Origin: Coprinellus micaceus
Taxonomy: Eukaryota > Basidiomycota > Agaricomycetes > Agaricales > Psathyrellaceae
DNA length: 64,000 bases
Assembly: GCA_951394405.1 (NCBI GenBank)
Contig: OX596339.1
Span: 186,001 to 250,000, forward strand
Direction of reading: 5' to 3'
How positions within the stretch are numbered: the first letter of the stretch is position 1; every line of letters starts with the position of its first letter. The position numbers and the translations under genes were made by a program. Below, one piece after another: positions 1 through 11,708 of the stretch. The notes under the pieces were generated by a model that saw only the letters and a list, made by a program, of their open reading frames with translations, did not search any database and was not told the DNA's origin.

Positions 1-661
1 AGTCGGCTCAACAGTAGTTCTGATTGTCCAGGGATGATGTATTGGCATGAAAGCTCGTGATAGCAGCCAAATGAACAGCATGCCTCGGAGTGGCCGATGC
101 TTGGACCCGTCTCCAAGGCCTTGGAATGGGCAGCAAAAGAATATCAATGGGGGTCTTCCTTGAGGATATTCAATGCCTGGGCGTGCACGGGAGAGCCACT
201 CCCGAACACTGATCGTCAATAGTCGCCATCCCTGTGGGATCACCTGCTCGTGATTAGCGCCCACTCCCAAACGGCATCGAGCTCGGCACTCACGAACACC
301 CACAAGATCGAAGTCCTCGGTGAAACCGGGGGTTGTGTAGTGCTACAACGTGGCTTAAGGTCTTTCAGAACGGCGATGAGCTTGTGACGGGTGGCCCCAG
401 ATAGACATGGGGAGTCCCCGAGCATTCAGAGAGTAAAGCGGTTGAAACTGGATACGTTCAAGTACCGTGACCACGTTCGGAGGTGGTCGGGGTCACAAAG
501 CCTAGATCCGAGCCTGAGCGCATATGAAATAACTGGAAAGAGGGTTTAATAGCCCAGGGCGGGCAGAAACGACTTTCCGGGGTTGGTAGAGATCGCTTGA
601 ATTTCAAGGAGGATGGCCGTCTGATTTTGGTGAACAAGAGGTCGAAATGTACAGACTAAGC
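1..661. other. No gene recognised
   Basis: Only short overlapping open frames are present, with no recognisable domain and no convincing splice pattern. The stretch lies downstream of the xylanase stop codon and may hold its 3' UTR. Confidence 0.4.
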
Positions 662-1820
662 CTAGTTCAACGCAGCATCCGCACCGTTATACGCGCTCTT
701 CCTGGTGTAGTTATCATCCCACAACAAGGGAGAATCGTAGCTGGGGAACGTGCTGTCGACCCACGAGTTCCTGTCGCTGACCCCCCAGATCGTGATTCCA
801 ACGCACTTCGGCACGTTCAAGCAAGCCTTGGTGACGAGTTCATAGTCCCTCTGCTGCTGAGCGAGCTTGTTGCTATCGACGGGTTTAGCAATGCGGATAT
901 CGAGTTCGGTGATGGCGACATCGAGGCCAGTCTGGCCGAGGCGGACCAGCTGCTCCTCGAAGCCTGCGAGGTTACCGACGATGAGGTGGGATTGGGTCCC
1001 AATACCGTCGATGGGGGTTCCACGGGAACGAAGGCGTTCTACGAGGGCGAGCTAAAGGATCGCGTTCAGACTCTGGAGGTCGAGATTAGAGTCTAAATAC
1101 TCACAGTCGCGTTGATCTTGGGACCAGCGTAGTCCAAGTTGTAGTCGTTGATATAGAGCTTAGCGTTTGGATCGATAGCACGAGTTGCACGGAAGGCGAT
1201 GTCAATGAACTCTTCGCCGAGAACGCGGTAGAAGACGCTGTTCCGGAACTGGCCATTATCCTCGAACACCTCGTTCACGACATCCTGCAGGTCGGATCGT
1301 TAGAATTGGTGCTAAATTCAATGGGGAGATCCAAACTAACCCAAGCGTAAACCTTGCCCTTGAACCTTCCAGCGAGTTGGTTGATGTGGTTTTGGATGAC
1401 CTGGGTGAGGGTATTCTTGTCGTTGATGCCCGACACCCAACCTGGAAGCTGAGAGTGCCAGACGAGGGTGTGTCCTCGAAGGAGCTTGCCACGGCTGGTA
1501 GCCCAGTTCGCGACCTGGTCGGCGTTGCCGAAGTTAAACTGACCCCTGTTTGCTATTCAATTTGAAGGTCGTGAGTTGAAGACGTCGAGAGGGTGGGCAC
1601 GGTACTCACGTTCGGTTGCATCCCACTTCATGGCATTCTCAGCGGTGATGGCACCGAACTCAGAGTTGAGGATGTTCGTGACTTGGCCAGTGTTGATGGT
1701 GTTGGTATCGATGATATTGCCGTAGTACGCCCTCCCCTTGGCCTTCAACTTCGCGTCGAGTGCTGCCTGGACTGATGATACAGCGAGCACAGCGCTAACG
1801 ACGAGAGTGGAGAACTTCAT
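662..1820 (-). CDS. Secreted GH10 endo-1,4-beta-xylanase
   Basis: Four exons (1820-1610, 1552-1341, 1284-1105, 1051-662) join to 330 residues. The protein starts with a signal peptide ([19 protein letters not shown]) and the rest is one GH10 barrel; there is no carbohydrate-binding module. GH10 landmarks are visible: [24 protein letters not shown], the acid/base in DVVNE (Glu146), the nucleophile in AITELDIRI (Glu250) and a C-terminal WGVSD-type tryptophan motif. Family knowledge: GH10 enzymes cut internal beta-1,4-xylosidic bonds of plant xylan outside the cell. All three introns (57, 56 and 53 nt) have GT..AG ends and two of them interrupt conserved motifs, so the splicing is well supported. 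It has no related neighbour and looks intact. Confidence 0.95.
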
Positions 1821-1881
1821 GGCGGTTTCGTTTCAGGGGGTGGGATTGAGCGGGCGTGCCCAGCGTTGAGGATGGCGAGTG

Positions 1882-1888
1882 CTTTTAT
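1882..1888 (-). promoter_or_regulatory. TATA box of the xylanase gene
   Basis: TATAAAA on the minus strand lies about 60 bp upstream of the xylanase start codon, a normal distance for a fungal core promoter. Confidence 0.5.
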
Positions 1889-1889
1889 A

Positions 1890-3257
1890 CGTGGTCCGAA
1901 CATCGTGTTGGGTCTGACACGACGTGGTCAAGTGTCCTCGTCCAGCGCTTGGCTTGTGAAAGGATGAAGGCCAAGGATGGCGCTGGTGCGTGGTATGAAT
2001 GCGCAATGACGAGTTCGGATTCTCCGAGAGCTACGAAACGCGTGCTCATTCCGAACTTTCGACGAGGCTCGAACTGCTGTGGGGGATGTCGCATGACTAC
2101 CCGGCCCGTTGGAGCGCACCCTCGTGGGCGTTGACGAAGACCCGGTTCTGACCAGGAACACAGAATCTTGGAGGACTGGGCGCCAGAGATGGCTGTGGGG
2201 GCGGGGTACGGAAGGTTTTCGGCGGTAGCGCGTCCAAGAGAGAACCGGCAGCAGTTTATCCATGGATCCACTTCTCGGTCGACAAGACGACGAATACGGA
2301 GATGCTTCGATTCACACCTCGAGCGGATGGAGCAAGGTAAAATCTGGTTAGAAGTTCTTCGGGGACGGTGGAACGCTAGAGCGCCGTTTTCCTCACCAAT
2401 TTCAGGTAGAACCAAGTGTATTACCGTTCGACGGAGCCGAACCTGGCCCAGTGAACTCCGGGTAAGGCGAAACGAAGAGGGCCGCAGGATGGTTCGAGAA
2501 GTCCTTAACGAAGCCAGGGGAAACTCGAGCGAGGGGATCCGGGAAAACCATAAGATGCTTGGGAGCTCCATGGCGCGGTCATGGGTCGTTGCAGAAGGCC
2601 ATTCTCCTCGGCGCACGTAAAGGTTAAGCAGCACGGTTGAATGGCCCGGATAATCAAACTCGAAGTATTCGAGAACCACCCACCCGAGACATGCGCCTTC
2701 ACAGATCCTAGAACGGTTGAAAGCGCAATAACACCGTCAATTGGTCCTCCCTTCCAGCGCAGGGCGAAGAGGGGTACAACTATGGTGGCTTGCGTGTCGG
2801 GATATGGAACATTGAACTCGGAGCGAAACCGTCAGACCAACGCGGACCCAGAACCCTCTTGCCTGCGCATCGGTGGAGTCGACGGGAGATTTGGAAAGGC
2901 AAGATGCATCATTCTAGGTCACGACAGACGTACACCGTCGCAGTTCAATGGACGACGGAGAGACAGGGCCAAGTAATGGAGGCAGACCCGAATACGCCAT
3001 CGTTGAAAAGCAACGCGGTATGATTGGGATAGCACTCCATTACTTGTCCCCCCCTCTGAGGGGTCGACGAAGTGACCAAGACATGTGCAAGGGTACTCGA
3101 GGTCAGAGTCGCATTGGGCGTGGTCCAATAGATTTTATACGCTGGGCGGGTCAGGAAATTTGACAGGTGGTGGTCATGGGGAAAGGATCGAGGATCGCGG
3201 TGCTGCCAGCTGGTCAGGGCGTCAGGTTAGGGTTATCCCCATCACGGCAGTTGCCGC
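1890..3257. other. Intergenic, no gene recognised
   Basis: A 264-codon minus-strand open frame covers 1885-2679, but it has low-complexity basic composition, no domain, and overlaps the xylanase promoter. I see no gene here. The stretch ends in a (GATAA)3 tail at 3258 and may be the body of a decayed retroelement. Confidence 0.35.
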
Positions 3258-3272
3258 GATAAGATAAGATAA
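3258..3272 (+). repeat. (GATAA)3 tail
   Basis: Three tandem GATAA units. The same pentamer array recurs at 31106 (+) and, inverted, at 34739, 42194, 53145 and 58236, often next to an ATCTCCGC-like motif. It resembles the short tandem 3' tail of a non-LTR retroelement. Confidence 0.55.
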
Positions 3273-3426
3273 AGCTGCCAATGAGCGCTTGGCTTGACGG
3301 ATTCCTGCAGGCCTTTTCTTCGTCTGTTCCTGTTCATCCTCACATCTGGGACCACCCTAATACTGAATCCGCACGTCGAGCCGCCCAAATTCCCTGCCTC
3401 ACCATTCTCAGATGTGGTTGGTATCT

Positions 3427-3455
3427 TATGGTGTACCGGAGTGTCACGCTACGTT
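3427..3455 (+). repeat. Left terminal inverted repeat of the 10.6-kb element
   Basis: 29 bp identical to the reverse complement of 13983-14011, preceded by the target duplication GTATCT at 3421-3426. Confidence 0.9.
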
Positions 3456-3801
3456 TGCGCGATGGCCGAGGCTCGCATCAATGCCGGTGCCTCTGCCATG
3501 GGGTAGGACCTCTGATACCCTTCCCCATCACGCCTCGAAATGATATTGCCTGGTTACATTTCGATACGCCTGCCAGGGTTCCAGTGACTCGGAGGGGCGG
3601 GAGGCAGAGCGCCTGAGTTAGGCGCCCATGACCTCTGACGTGGTTCATTGTCACTTCAGTGCAATTGAATGAGAGTGCAAATGCGGTAGGAAGTGTTGTG
3701 TTGATTGCCAGTGCCACCCTTCGTAGTAAGATACAGGCAATTACTCTGTACATGAAGAAAGGAAAGGTTGGGGTACGAGGCCCGCCATTAAGATGTGTGC
3801 C

Positions 3802-5528
3802 CTAGGTATCTCCCTGGCCGCCTCCTTCGGAAACCGGCCGACCTGGGGCCCTCTCGAGGAGCTCCTCCACCGTAGGCCACATCCCTATACCCATCTCCCA
3901 GCGAGTCTCTTTATCCTTCAAAATTTTGTTGTATAGGGCCTTGCTCTTCTTCTTGAGCTGAGCTTCTGTACGGAAGCCATTGTCCACATATCTGAACAGT
4001 GCGCCGGCGGTGTACTGAGTAAAAGACACTCGTTTTTCCCCTTCCCGAACAGGAGTGTTGCCGTGGGTAATCGTTGCTGAAGGGAGGAGTATCAGGCACC
4101 CAGGAGGAAACTGGATGATCAGCTTCGGCTCCTTCAAGACCAGGTGCCCGCCTTTGGTGAAGTCGTACTTTCCCAGTGCATGGATCGCACATGGCCCGAA
4201 TGCGAGGTTCCTGCCATCACGATGGAAGTAGGTAGCGACTTCGGGACCAAGGTTGACTGCTGCTGCGGAGAAAATTGACAAGCTCCAATTTGCGACGAGT
4301 TCTTGGTGCTTCTGGCGCACGGAAATTGTGTGCTTGTGGTAATAATCGTACAGCTCGGGGAAATAGAATTTGAAAGACCCTTGAAGGCACGGTTTAAATG
4401 AGGCTCGGAGATCTGGAATATAAAGTAAAGCTTAGCACTTACCGCTCTGGTGGAGGGCCAGCCGTTTGAGCGCACTGCTTGCTCTCAGTTGGTCGACTAC
4501 ATCTTGATGCTTGTTGTTGCGCAAATTGTAGGGCTTCGGCGGGCCATGGCCTGCCCCAATACCGAAGTTAAGCGCCATGAAGTTTGGGCCTCGCAGGTTT
4601 TCCTCGATCTCCTCTTGCGTAAATCCGCCGCTCACGCCAAGTTCCAGAAGTAATTCCGCTGCGGCGTTGCAAGCCTCGTTGTAGGTCGCGCTCTCTGGCT
4701 TTCCGACGCCGACTACAAAAATCCGATCATCCTCAGCCTCTGTTATAACAAGAGGCTTCCTGGAATAAAAACGTACGCCAAGGCCGGGTCAGCATGTTAC
4801 ATATTTTTCGCTGGATGACGCACTACTCACGTTCCATCCCACTCGATGAGCTCGTACCCGTCGGCAATCAGGTCGTCGAATTTTAAGACTTCATCCCCCA
4901 TAGCGTCTTTGAACGTCCCGTCATATCCACTTGAGTTCGCCGGCAGCTCGTCCGTATCGATTTCCACAGAAATAGTGTCAGCTAAGCCTACAAATTTGGT
5001 AACATCGTCGGGGCGAGGGTTGTTCGTGTTGTTTACAAAGTCCTGGCGCCGTTTCTCCTCGCGTTTGAGCCTCTTCCGTTCCTTCTTGTGCTCCTTGCGC
5101 GTTTTCTTCTGGATAAGGTCGGATGGCTGCGGGACTTTCAAGCCGTGCGTATGGTCCCCTTCCGAGCGCCCATGAAACGAAGGCTCAGGCTGTGGCGCCA
5201 GTTCTGGGCGCCTAAACTGGCTGCCAGCCCCAGGCTGACCATGGCCGTCGGGGCATGCGAGGAGATCTTCCTCTGAGTCCCCAGCAGAGCCTTCGCGTTT
5301 TCGTTTGACGCCGTGCGTTTCGTTGGTGTAGTCGAAGTCGCCGAAGCGTTCATCAGCGACGGCAGCCTGCATTGCAGCGGCCAGCGAGAATTCAGGAGCG
5401 CATTTGAGAACCGAATAGGCCATGCCTGGGTGCGTCTTGAGCTGCAAATTATTTTTAATGCCCAGTCATCGGATATTGGGATGTGCTACAGCGCCTACCT
5501 CAGTGTGAGTACAGCGCTTGGTGGCCAT
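3802..5528 (-). CDS. TET/JBP-family 2-oxoglutarate/Fe(II) dioxygenase
   Basis: Four exons (5528-5499, 5441-4831, 4759-4443, 4412-3802) join to 522 residues. The first ~200 residues are charged and probably disordered, with a lysine/arginine-rich stretch (KKERKRLKREEKRR) that could act as a nuclear signal. The C-terminal half matches the basidiomycete TET/JBP dioxygenase domain: GPNF..LNFG near the middle, FSAAAVNLGP, the Fe-binding HxD (His383, Asp385), NLAFGPCAI, KGGHLVL, FPPGCLILLPSA, the distal Fe ligand His436 (THGN) and the 2-oxoglutarate-binding Arg447 (EKRVSFTQY). All expected catalytic residues are present. Family members oxidise 5-methylpyrimidines in DNA. The last intron is only 30 nt (4413-4442) but contains an in-frame stop, so it must be spliced out. 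The gene lies inside the 10.6-kb element. Confidence 0.9.
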
Positions 5529-6457
5529 ATGCGCAGATTGCTTTGACTCAGCTGAATGTAAGGAGGGGAAGGCGGAGAAAGGTCAACTTCAAAGAGCCAT
5601 ACACAGCCTGCGGTATATCCAAATTTCCGAGGGCTGTGTAGTGGTTCTTATTCCCAATTTGAATCAAATGTTTGTAAATGAGGGACTTAGGCGCCTGGAA
5701 TATCTCCTTCCTTATGCGGGGATCAAAGCACACGTTGCATCAGATCACCATAACAGGATAGATGTGGATTTTGCTGGAGGCCGTTGCCCCTTGCTTACCA
5801 CCACCACGGCACTCGACCCACTCGATGCGCGACTCGACGCTTCGTCTGCACCTCAGCTCGTGCCCCAAGCCCGGGGCGCCGTGCGTGTAGGCGGAGCTTA
5901 GTGTGCCCGCTCGATTTGCGCGTCCTGCACCTCGTCGCGTCCAAGTCGCGTCTTCTCTGGCCTCTGGGAGCAGGAGGCTGCGCCAACGCAAACCACACCG
6001 CCCTAATCTCGCCTGCAGATGGTCCCGGCGCCTTGCGCTCGTTTGCTCTGCTGCCCACGCCGCCGCTCACTGCCGCTCAATGCAGGCCAAGCCAAAGCTG
6101 GCTGCTGCACTGCCAAAAGCAGGCCCTCAGTGGCCAGCACGCTTGGGGCCAGGGTAAAGGAGTCTGGGGACAGAGAAAGGGGCGTTGGAGGGAAAAGAGG
6201 GCTGATCAACACCAGGAAGTTGAGCAGACAGGGCCAGGGGTGCGGTTGGGCCTGTGCCAGGTTTGGATATGGCGCCGTCGCTTTTGCTTCAGTGCTGCCG
6301 GCTATGTGATGGTGCGCTCTCAGCCCTCGTTTGCTTTTACTTCTCAGCCTCTCCCCTCCTGGCTCCTTGCTATCTTTCTCCCGGGCCTCGCTGTAGGCAG
6401 CTCCCTGCATAACGTGTATATAGATATCAGTGGAAATAATAATAATAATGATTTTTA
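5529..6457. other. Spacer between the dioxygenase and integrase genes
   Basis: About 930 bp upstream of the dioxygenase and downstream of the integrase stop. It must hold the dioxygenase promoter. A short (AAT)n run lies at about 6434-6450. The open frames here look like noise. Confidence 0.4.
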
Positions 6458-8264
6458 CTACCCAAGATACAACGGCTGGCCCCACTCTGCCCCTTCCTCC
6501 ATCTCATCTTCAGAAAGGTCAACGTACACGACATCCTCATCAATGTCATCGTAGTGGTCCTCCGGAATGGTTCCCACTGCATATGCATCTCCCGCCTCCT
6601 CCTCCTTATCTTCCTCCTGGCTCACCTTTGCCACGCTGATCCAGGACACATTTACGTCAGGGGGAATGAGCCCTCTGTCTCGCCGATCGGTCACCTCCTG
6701 CAACAGTGCGCTGTACACGTCCCAGCATGAGTAGCGAGTCACTGCAGGCCGGCCGATGGCTATGTATGCCTCAGCAGCTACGTCGTTGAAGCTCGGTGGC
6801 ACAAGTTTGAGCACAGGGTGATCCTGTGGTATAAACATGGTCCTGGCATCCCTTAATGCTTCCTCGGGAACATCGATCTATGTCTCTCACCTCAGCGCCA
6901 TGGAGTAGCCAAGGCGGGCTGAGTACTCACCGAATAGTCCCTTGCGAGGAAGCGCTCTGGGTGGGTAAAGATGTCGAGAGGTCGTCCGTGAGGGGTGAGC
7001 TTGAACTTGTTCTTGCGCTTGAGCTTGTTATTGATGCGGATGCGATAGCTGTCAAGTTCTTGCTGCATCCACGGGATAAACACCCAGCGGAAAACAAGGC
7101 TAGGGAAAGATGAGCGGCAGGAAACCCCGGAAAAGGTAGCGGGCTCACATGTGTAGGTAGTTGAGCATGTCGTATATGTCCTTACCCGCTTCAAGAATCG
7201 TCTCAAAGCCTGGAGAAAATCGACGTCGCAGATTGCTCCATTCGATTTCGGGCTTGATGTTGCTGTGCTTTCGCTTCCACTTGTGCGATATGCACCCAAC
7301 AGGGAGCTGGGGGTCGAGCCAATGGCGTAGCCAGGTGGTGGAATTAGCGACACCATTATTCTCTGTTCCTGGGTCGCTTTGGGTCATGAGAGGCATCTCT
7401 GCAAATGGTAAGAGCTACGAAAGAGCAAACATAGAGGGTGACGTACTTCCCAAAGCCTGAACTGTGTCAAGATAGTACTTGCAAATAAGAACAGGGTTCG
7501 AGTTATTCCACCACACTCGAAGCCAGAGAATCATGCCTGAGAACGGCTCAACTCCAATGTGAAGGCAAAGTCCATGCTTGTACTTCCACTTATCATGCTG
7601 ATCTAACGCCCAGAAATGGCCGACCCCGCCTGAGATAAAGTTCTTTTTCTTGAAGACCACGCCCTTCCTCTGCTCCAGAAGCTCAGGCTCATAGAGGTGG
7701 AAATATTCATACACGGTGCCCCTACCGTTGAGCGTGATCAACAACATAGTCGTGACATAATTGTGGCGGTTACTCACCTTCGCACTTTCTTCTTCTCTTC
7801 CGTCAAGTACAAATTCACCATTTCACGCGCACCTGCCCATGGATAGATCTCTCTGAGTATCTCCATGTTATCTTTAATGTCTTCAACACGAAGACCCTCT
7901 TTCCGAGCTCCCAAGCACCCAATCGTCTCCTTATACTCTCGGAACTTCGTCTTGCTGTCAGCAGGCAGGGGGAGCAAGACGATTTTGAGGGATGTCGTCA
8001 GCATGCAGAAGCACCATGGAGCGGCAAGTGTATGCGTACCCAATTCCGTACTGAGCTGTGTCGAAGTATGTGCCGTCGCACAGCTCGTTGAGTATCTGAT
8101 TGTCTGTTTTACCTTGATAAAACAAGCGGGCGATTCCAAGCTCGAGCTCTGCATCGAGTGGTGCTACGACATGCATGGTGAGCAACTCAGTTGGATCTCG
8201 AACCCTGGAGGGCCTTACGATTTGGTAGGTACTGGTTCCTTCCTTGGCCTTTCCTTGCGGGCAT
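6458..8264 (-). CDS. Integrase-core (DDE) protein, probable transposase
   Basis: Seven exons (8264-8219, 8163-8040, 7954-7778, 7721-7447, 7398-7149, 7099-6931, 6877-6458) join to 486 residues. The N-terminus has a helix-turn-helix-like segment (YQGKTDNQIL ... YGIGKTKF). The core carries retroviral-integrase-type acidic residues: Asp156 in WALDQHDKW, Asp216 in TQSDPGTEN and Glu258 in KPEIEW. After this come FRWVFIPWMQQELD, NNKLKRKNKF and DHPVLKLVPPSF, all typical of the basidiomycete integrase-core family (PF24764-like). The C-terminal ~50 residues are very acidic. Six introns of 48-85 nt fit the frame exactly. The protein lies mid-element on the same strand as the dioxygenase. The 6-bp target duplication fits an integrase-type enzyme, as in Polintons. 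No key residue is missing. Confidence 0.88.
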
Positions 8265-8663
8265 TGCGAATTGCGACGCTTGACTCGGCTTGAGGGCAGT
8301 GGTCAACTCAAGAGCTAAGGCGGTGGGCAGAGGGGGAAACCCGAAAGACCCAGAGGACCTGAGGGAGGGAGGGAAGGCTGGCATTACAAAGCCTTATCGC
8401 CTTTGCCTTTTGGGCACCTGATATCCTCCGGTGCATGGCTCGCTGACCTGGAGCCCCTGAGCTATCCACGCATGCAGTCCCGATTATTCATGGCAACCGA
8501 CGGAGTCAGATAACTCGCCGGTACTGAGCGTCGCCGTCGAACAGGCTACGCCATCTTTTTCTGTCCCTCTATTCTTTGTCCGCTTCTCCCCCCATTTCAC
8601 TTCCTTTTTTATTCTACCAAAATTTCTCTGCTCTAAAGTCGCTCTTTCATCCAACTTTCATCG
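8265..8663. promoter_or_regulatory. Divergent promoter, integrase (-) / alpha-kinase (+)
   Basis: 399 bp separate the two start codons. The kinase side is pyrimidine-rich just upstream of its ATG, as is common in fungal leaders. The shared spacer suggests co-regulation (inference). Confidence 0.5.
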
Positions 8664-11600
8664 ATGGAGGGCGAGGAGGTTTTTGCGAGCATTACAGCCC
8701 CTGACCCACAAGGCACCCTGTGCGATTTCTTTGCCACACGAGGCTGCAAGAATATTGTTCCACCTGGCGCGAAGACAAGGGTTACCGACAAGAGAACGCA
8801 AGTGAGCTATCGCTTGTGTGGTGACTGCTACAGGCATCAGACTGGCAAGCTGTCTTCAGTCCGCGGTGCGTTCACGGTTTGGGCGATGCAGTTGAGGTCG
8901 TTGCCGATTTGAAAATTTGTGCTCCAGTTTCGGTCTCTCATGCCGACAATCCGGAGAATGCTGCTGCTTCCGCCCAAGTAGCGCACCCTGCTGGCCTTTC
9001 TGCCCGTGGCCGACAGGTAGATACTTTGGCCCTTCGACACCAAGTCATCTCTGCTCAGCGCCCTGGTCCGTCATGACAGCTTCGCCAATCCCTCTATTTT
9101 AAAGTGCTGACTGCAGAACTCAGACTATGGACGCCCCATTCCTAGAGTCGTCGATTTCCCCGCAACTGGTCACCTTGCTCCTCCCCACAACTTAGCAGGG
9201 CCCGCCGTTGTAACTCCAGCAATGAGGACAGCGTCCGACGCCCCTGTTCATCCTTCAGGCCCATACAATGCAAACCACGTGCATTTGAAGGATGACGTCG
9301 CACGGTGGGCCTCAGGGAAGCCAGGCTCAGGCTCTTCAACGCCCAACACAGGCTATCGAGCCTCCGTCCTCGTCAGTCACTATGCTGCACTGCCCAGAGT
9401 GAAGCATAACCAGCGCGAAACTGACATTGCCGTACGCTGACTTGATCCTGCTGGTGGGCGTCGAATTTTGCTTACTTACGAATTTCTAGAACGTCTACAC
9501 TACAATTAAAGTTCACCCAGAGGCGAGTGGGGAAGAGATCGCACGCAGCGCCAAAAATGCCATCATTGAGGAGTGGAAGCGCCGCGGCTGCTCCTTCTCA
9601 TGGAAGATGACTGACGCAGATGTTCGGGATCCCAGAAACCACGCCAACGTCGAGCATGAGAAGGCAGGTGGTTATTTCAAGGCACAGCTCCTCATCATAC
9701 CAACTGGCAAGAGTGCGAAGGGGAAGCGCGCTGAATACAAGGATCCAGCAAAGCAACTATCCATCCGTGTTGTCTCGAAAGCAGAAGAGCATGAAAGGTA
9801 CCAAGCCTACATGGAGAATCTTGGAACGGTAATCTCCCTCTTATCAAATATCTCCTTTTACGAGTCTTGTAATGCTAATGATGGGGTTAGGAAAGCGACG
9901 GGGAAAGCATGACAGCCATTCAACCGCACCCCACAAAGCCAGTGCTCTCCAAGTCTCAGCAGAAGAGGCCAGCACCCACCAATCCTATGTCTTCCTCTGC
10001 CCGGCCTGGCGCGTCTGCCTTGGCTGGACCTTCCAAGCGGCCAAGAACTCAGGTAAGCTGCTCGCCCGCTTTCAATGCAAATCCTTCTGACAGACGCTGA
10101 CCATACTTACCCCAGAGCAAGCCTTTCATCATGCCGACATTTACGAACTTGGAGGCATCGGCATCATTGCAGATTACGAAGCGCCCCCCAACCCCCACAC
10201 TCTCAGGTAGTGACGGCGACTTGCCAACTATAGGCGAGATAATAAAGGCCCCTGTGAGTGCCTGCGTACTAGTATGCTGCTCACGGGCACTGGCGCTGAT
10301 GCAGGGTAAACACCTAGACAACCGATCCTAAGAAGATGCCGCCTTCCAATGCCACAGGATCAAACCCGAGCAAGGCTCCTTCGCTCAATCCAACTAAGTC
10401 AGTAAATCCTGGGCCTATCCCTGCAGGGCCGCATCCACGAATGGCCATTTCTGGGCTTGTTTCCGATCCGACAGCCATACGCTCAGCGCCACAACCTTTC
10501 CCAGGATCCTCTCTTGCCGCCAGAACCTCCCCATCTGTTCTAGATGCCACAGCGTTTAAACGGGCGCTAGAGGCGGGCGGCGCGGGGACAATGACAAGCC
10601 GGAAGCTCATTGGCTGTAAGTACCCCTTTTTCATATCACAGATATGTGCCTGTGCGGCGGCGGCCTCAGCTAACACTGTCAATTTTTAGTCCAGGATGTC
10701 GTTGAGCAAGCAACCATCCACACAATATCACGTGTTAGCCTCGATGCACTCATTGACGATGCAGGCGGCCCCACGAGCCTGATAGACCTGTTTCACCAGG
10801 CGCGGGAGACACGGCCGCTCGAGACTGCTGATATTTGTGTTTCGCTCAGGCAATTTCGCAGAGGCTCGTTCAAGACGTCTCATGAAACGAAGCACCTCGC
10901 TATGCGTGGCCCAGGTCCATGGCCGCCTGGCCATATCTCCCAGTTCAAAGTTGTTGCCAAGCGGATGTACCGGAGGACGAAAGAAGGTGCATTGGAGCGC
11001 CTCCCTGTGGAGAGGGAGCTGGCGGGCCTTTTGACGGAGGGAAACTTGCTCATGTGGTCCGACTCAATGCATACTGAGTGTGATGCAAGGGTAGAGGCCA
11101 AGGTACGGGAGTCTGGCTCTCCTCCATTTCCCCTCCCTAAACTCCGCTTCGTGACTGCCGCCATTGCGACGGTAGTGGGCAAGGCGGAAAGGGAAAGGGG
11201 TATCTTTGTTCCTGCTATGACTGGTTCATACCTCTTGGAGGAGCGCATTGAGGGAAGGTTTGTCAAGTACATCAACAACTGCGACTGCCAACCTGCCGAC
11301 AACCTCTCCCCCAACGATGGCGTCTACTATGAGAACGCACTTTACTTGTGCTTCTCACAGCATCTCCAGTACAACATGACGGAAGGCCTGGCCTATGTTT
11401 CCGACTATCAAGGTGAGTGAATGCTACACTATTCAAGGGCCTGTGCTAAAAATGATGCTTCACTAAAATCCTCTTAGGCAACGACAAGGTCCTCACTGAT
11501 ACACAGATCATTACGAACCCAAAGTGAGTGGTCCTTGCCAATTCTCGCGTAATAAACCTGTGGGTGCTTACCTTGATACACCAGGCGCTTCAAGACCAGG

Positions 11601-11708
11601 CTCTTCGGTGACGGGAATATAACATCGGCATTTGCGTCGTTTCCTCTGAAGCACGAGTGCAACAAGTTCTGCCAGTGGTATGGCCTCGCTCCCTTTTCAA
11701 AGACGTAG
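8664..11708 (+). CDS. Alpha-kinase-domain protein
   Basis: Ten exons (8664-8865, 8928-9016, 9117-9431, 9490-9828, 9891-10052, 10116-10253, 10318-10615, 10690-11412, 11478-11523, 11585-11708) join to 811 residues. The N-terminus has four cysteines in zinc-ribbon-like spacing (Cys20, 28, 52, 55). A long Ser/Pro-rich linker follows (to ~residue 510). The C-terminal ~290 residues resemble the MHCK/EF2K alpha-kinase domain: FKVVAKRMY with Lys605 as candidate ATP contact, FVPAMTGSYLLEERIEG, NDGVYYENALYLCFSQHLQY, the GDGN loop (779-782) and the zinc-binding HECNKFC (794-800). Alpha-kinases phosphorylate Ser/Thr in helical or coiled substrates. The usual fourth zinc ligand is hard to place. The gene sits inside the mobile element, divergent from the integrase gene, and appears intact. 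Confidence 0.85.

Noticed and set aside
1885..2679. 264-codon minus-strand open frame
   Set aside because: It overlaps the xylanase promoter, has no domain, and shows the Arg/Ser-rich composition of chance frames in GC-rich DNA.
3258..3272. GATA-factor binding cluster
   Set aside because: The pentamer array recurs at element-like ends with shared flanks, so a repeat tail is the simpler reading.
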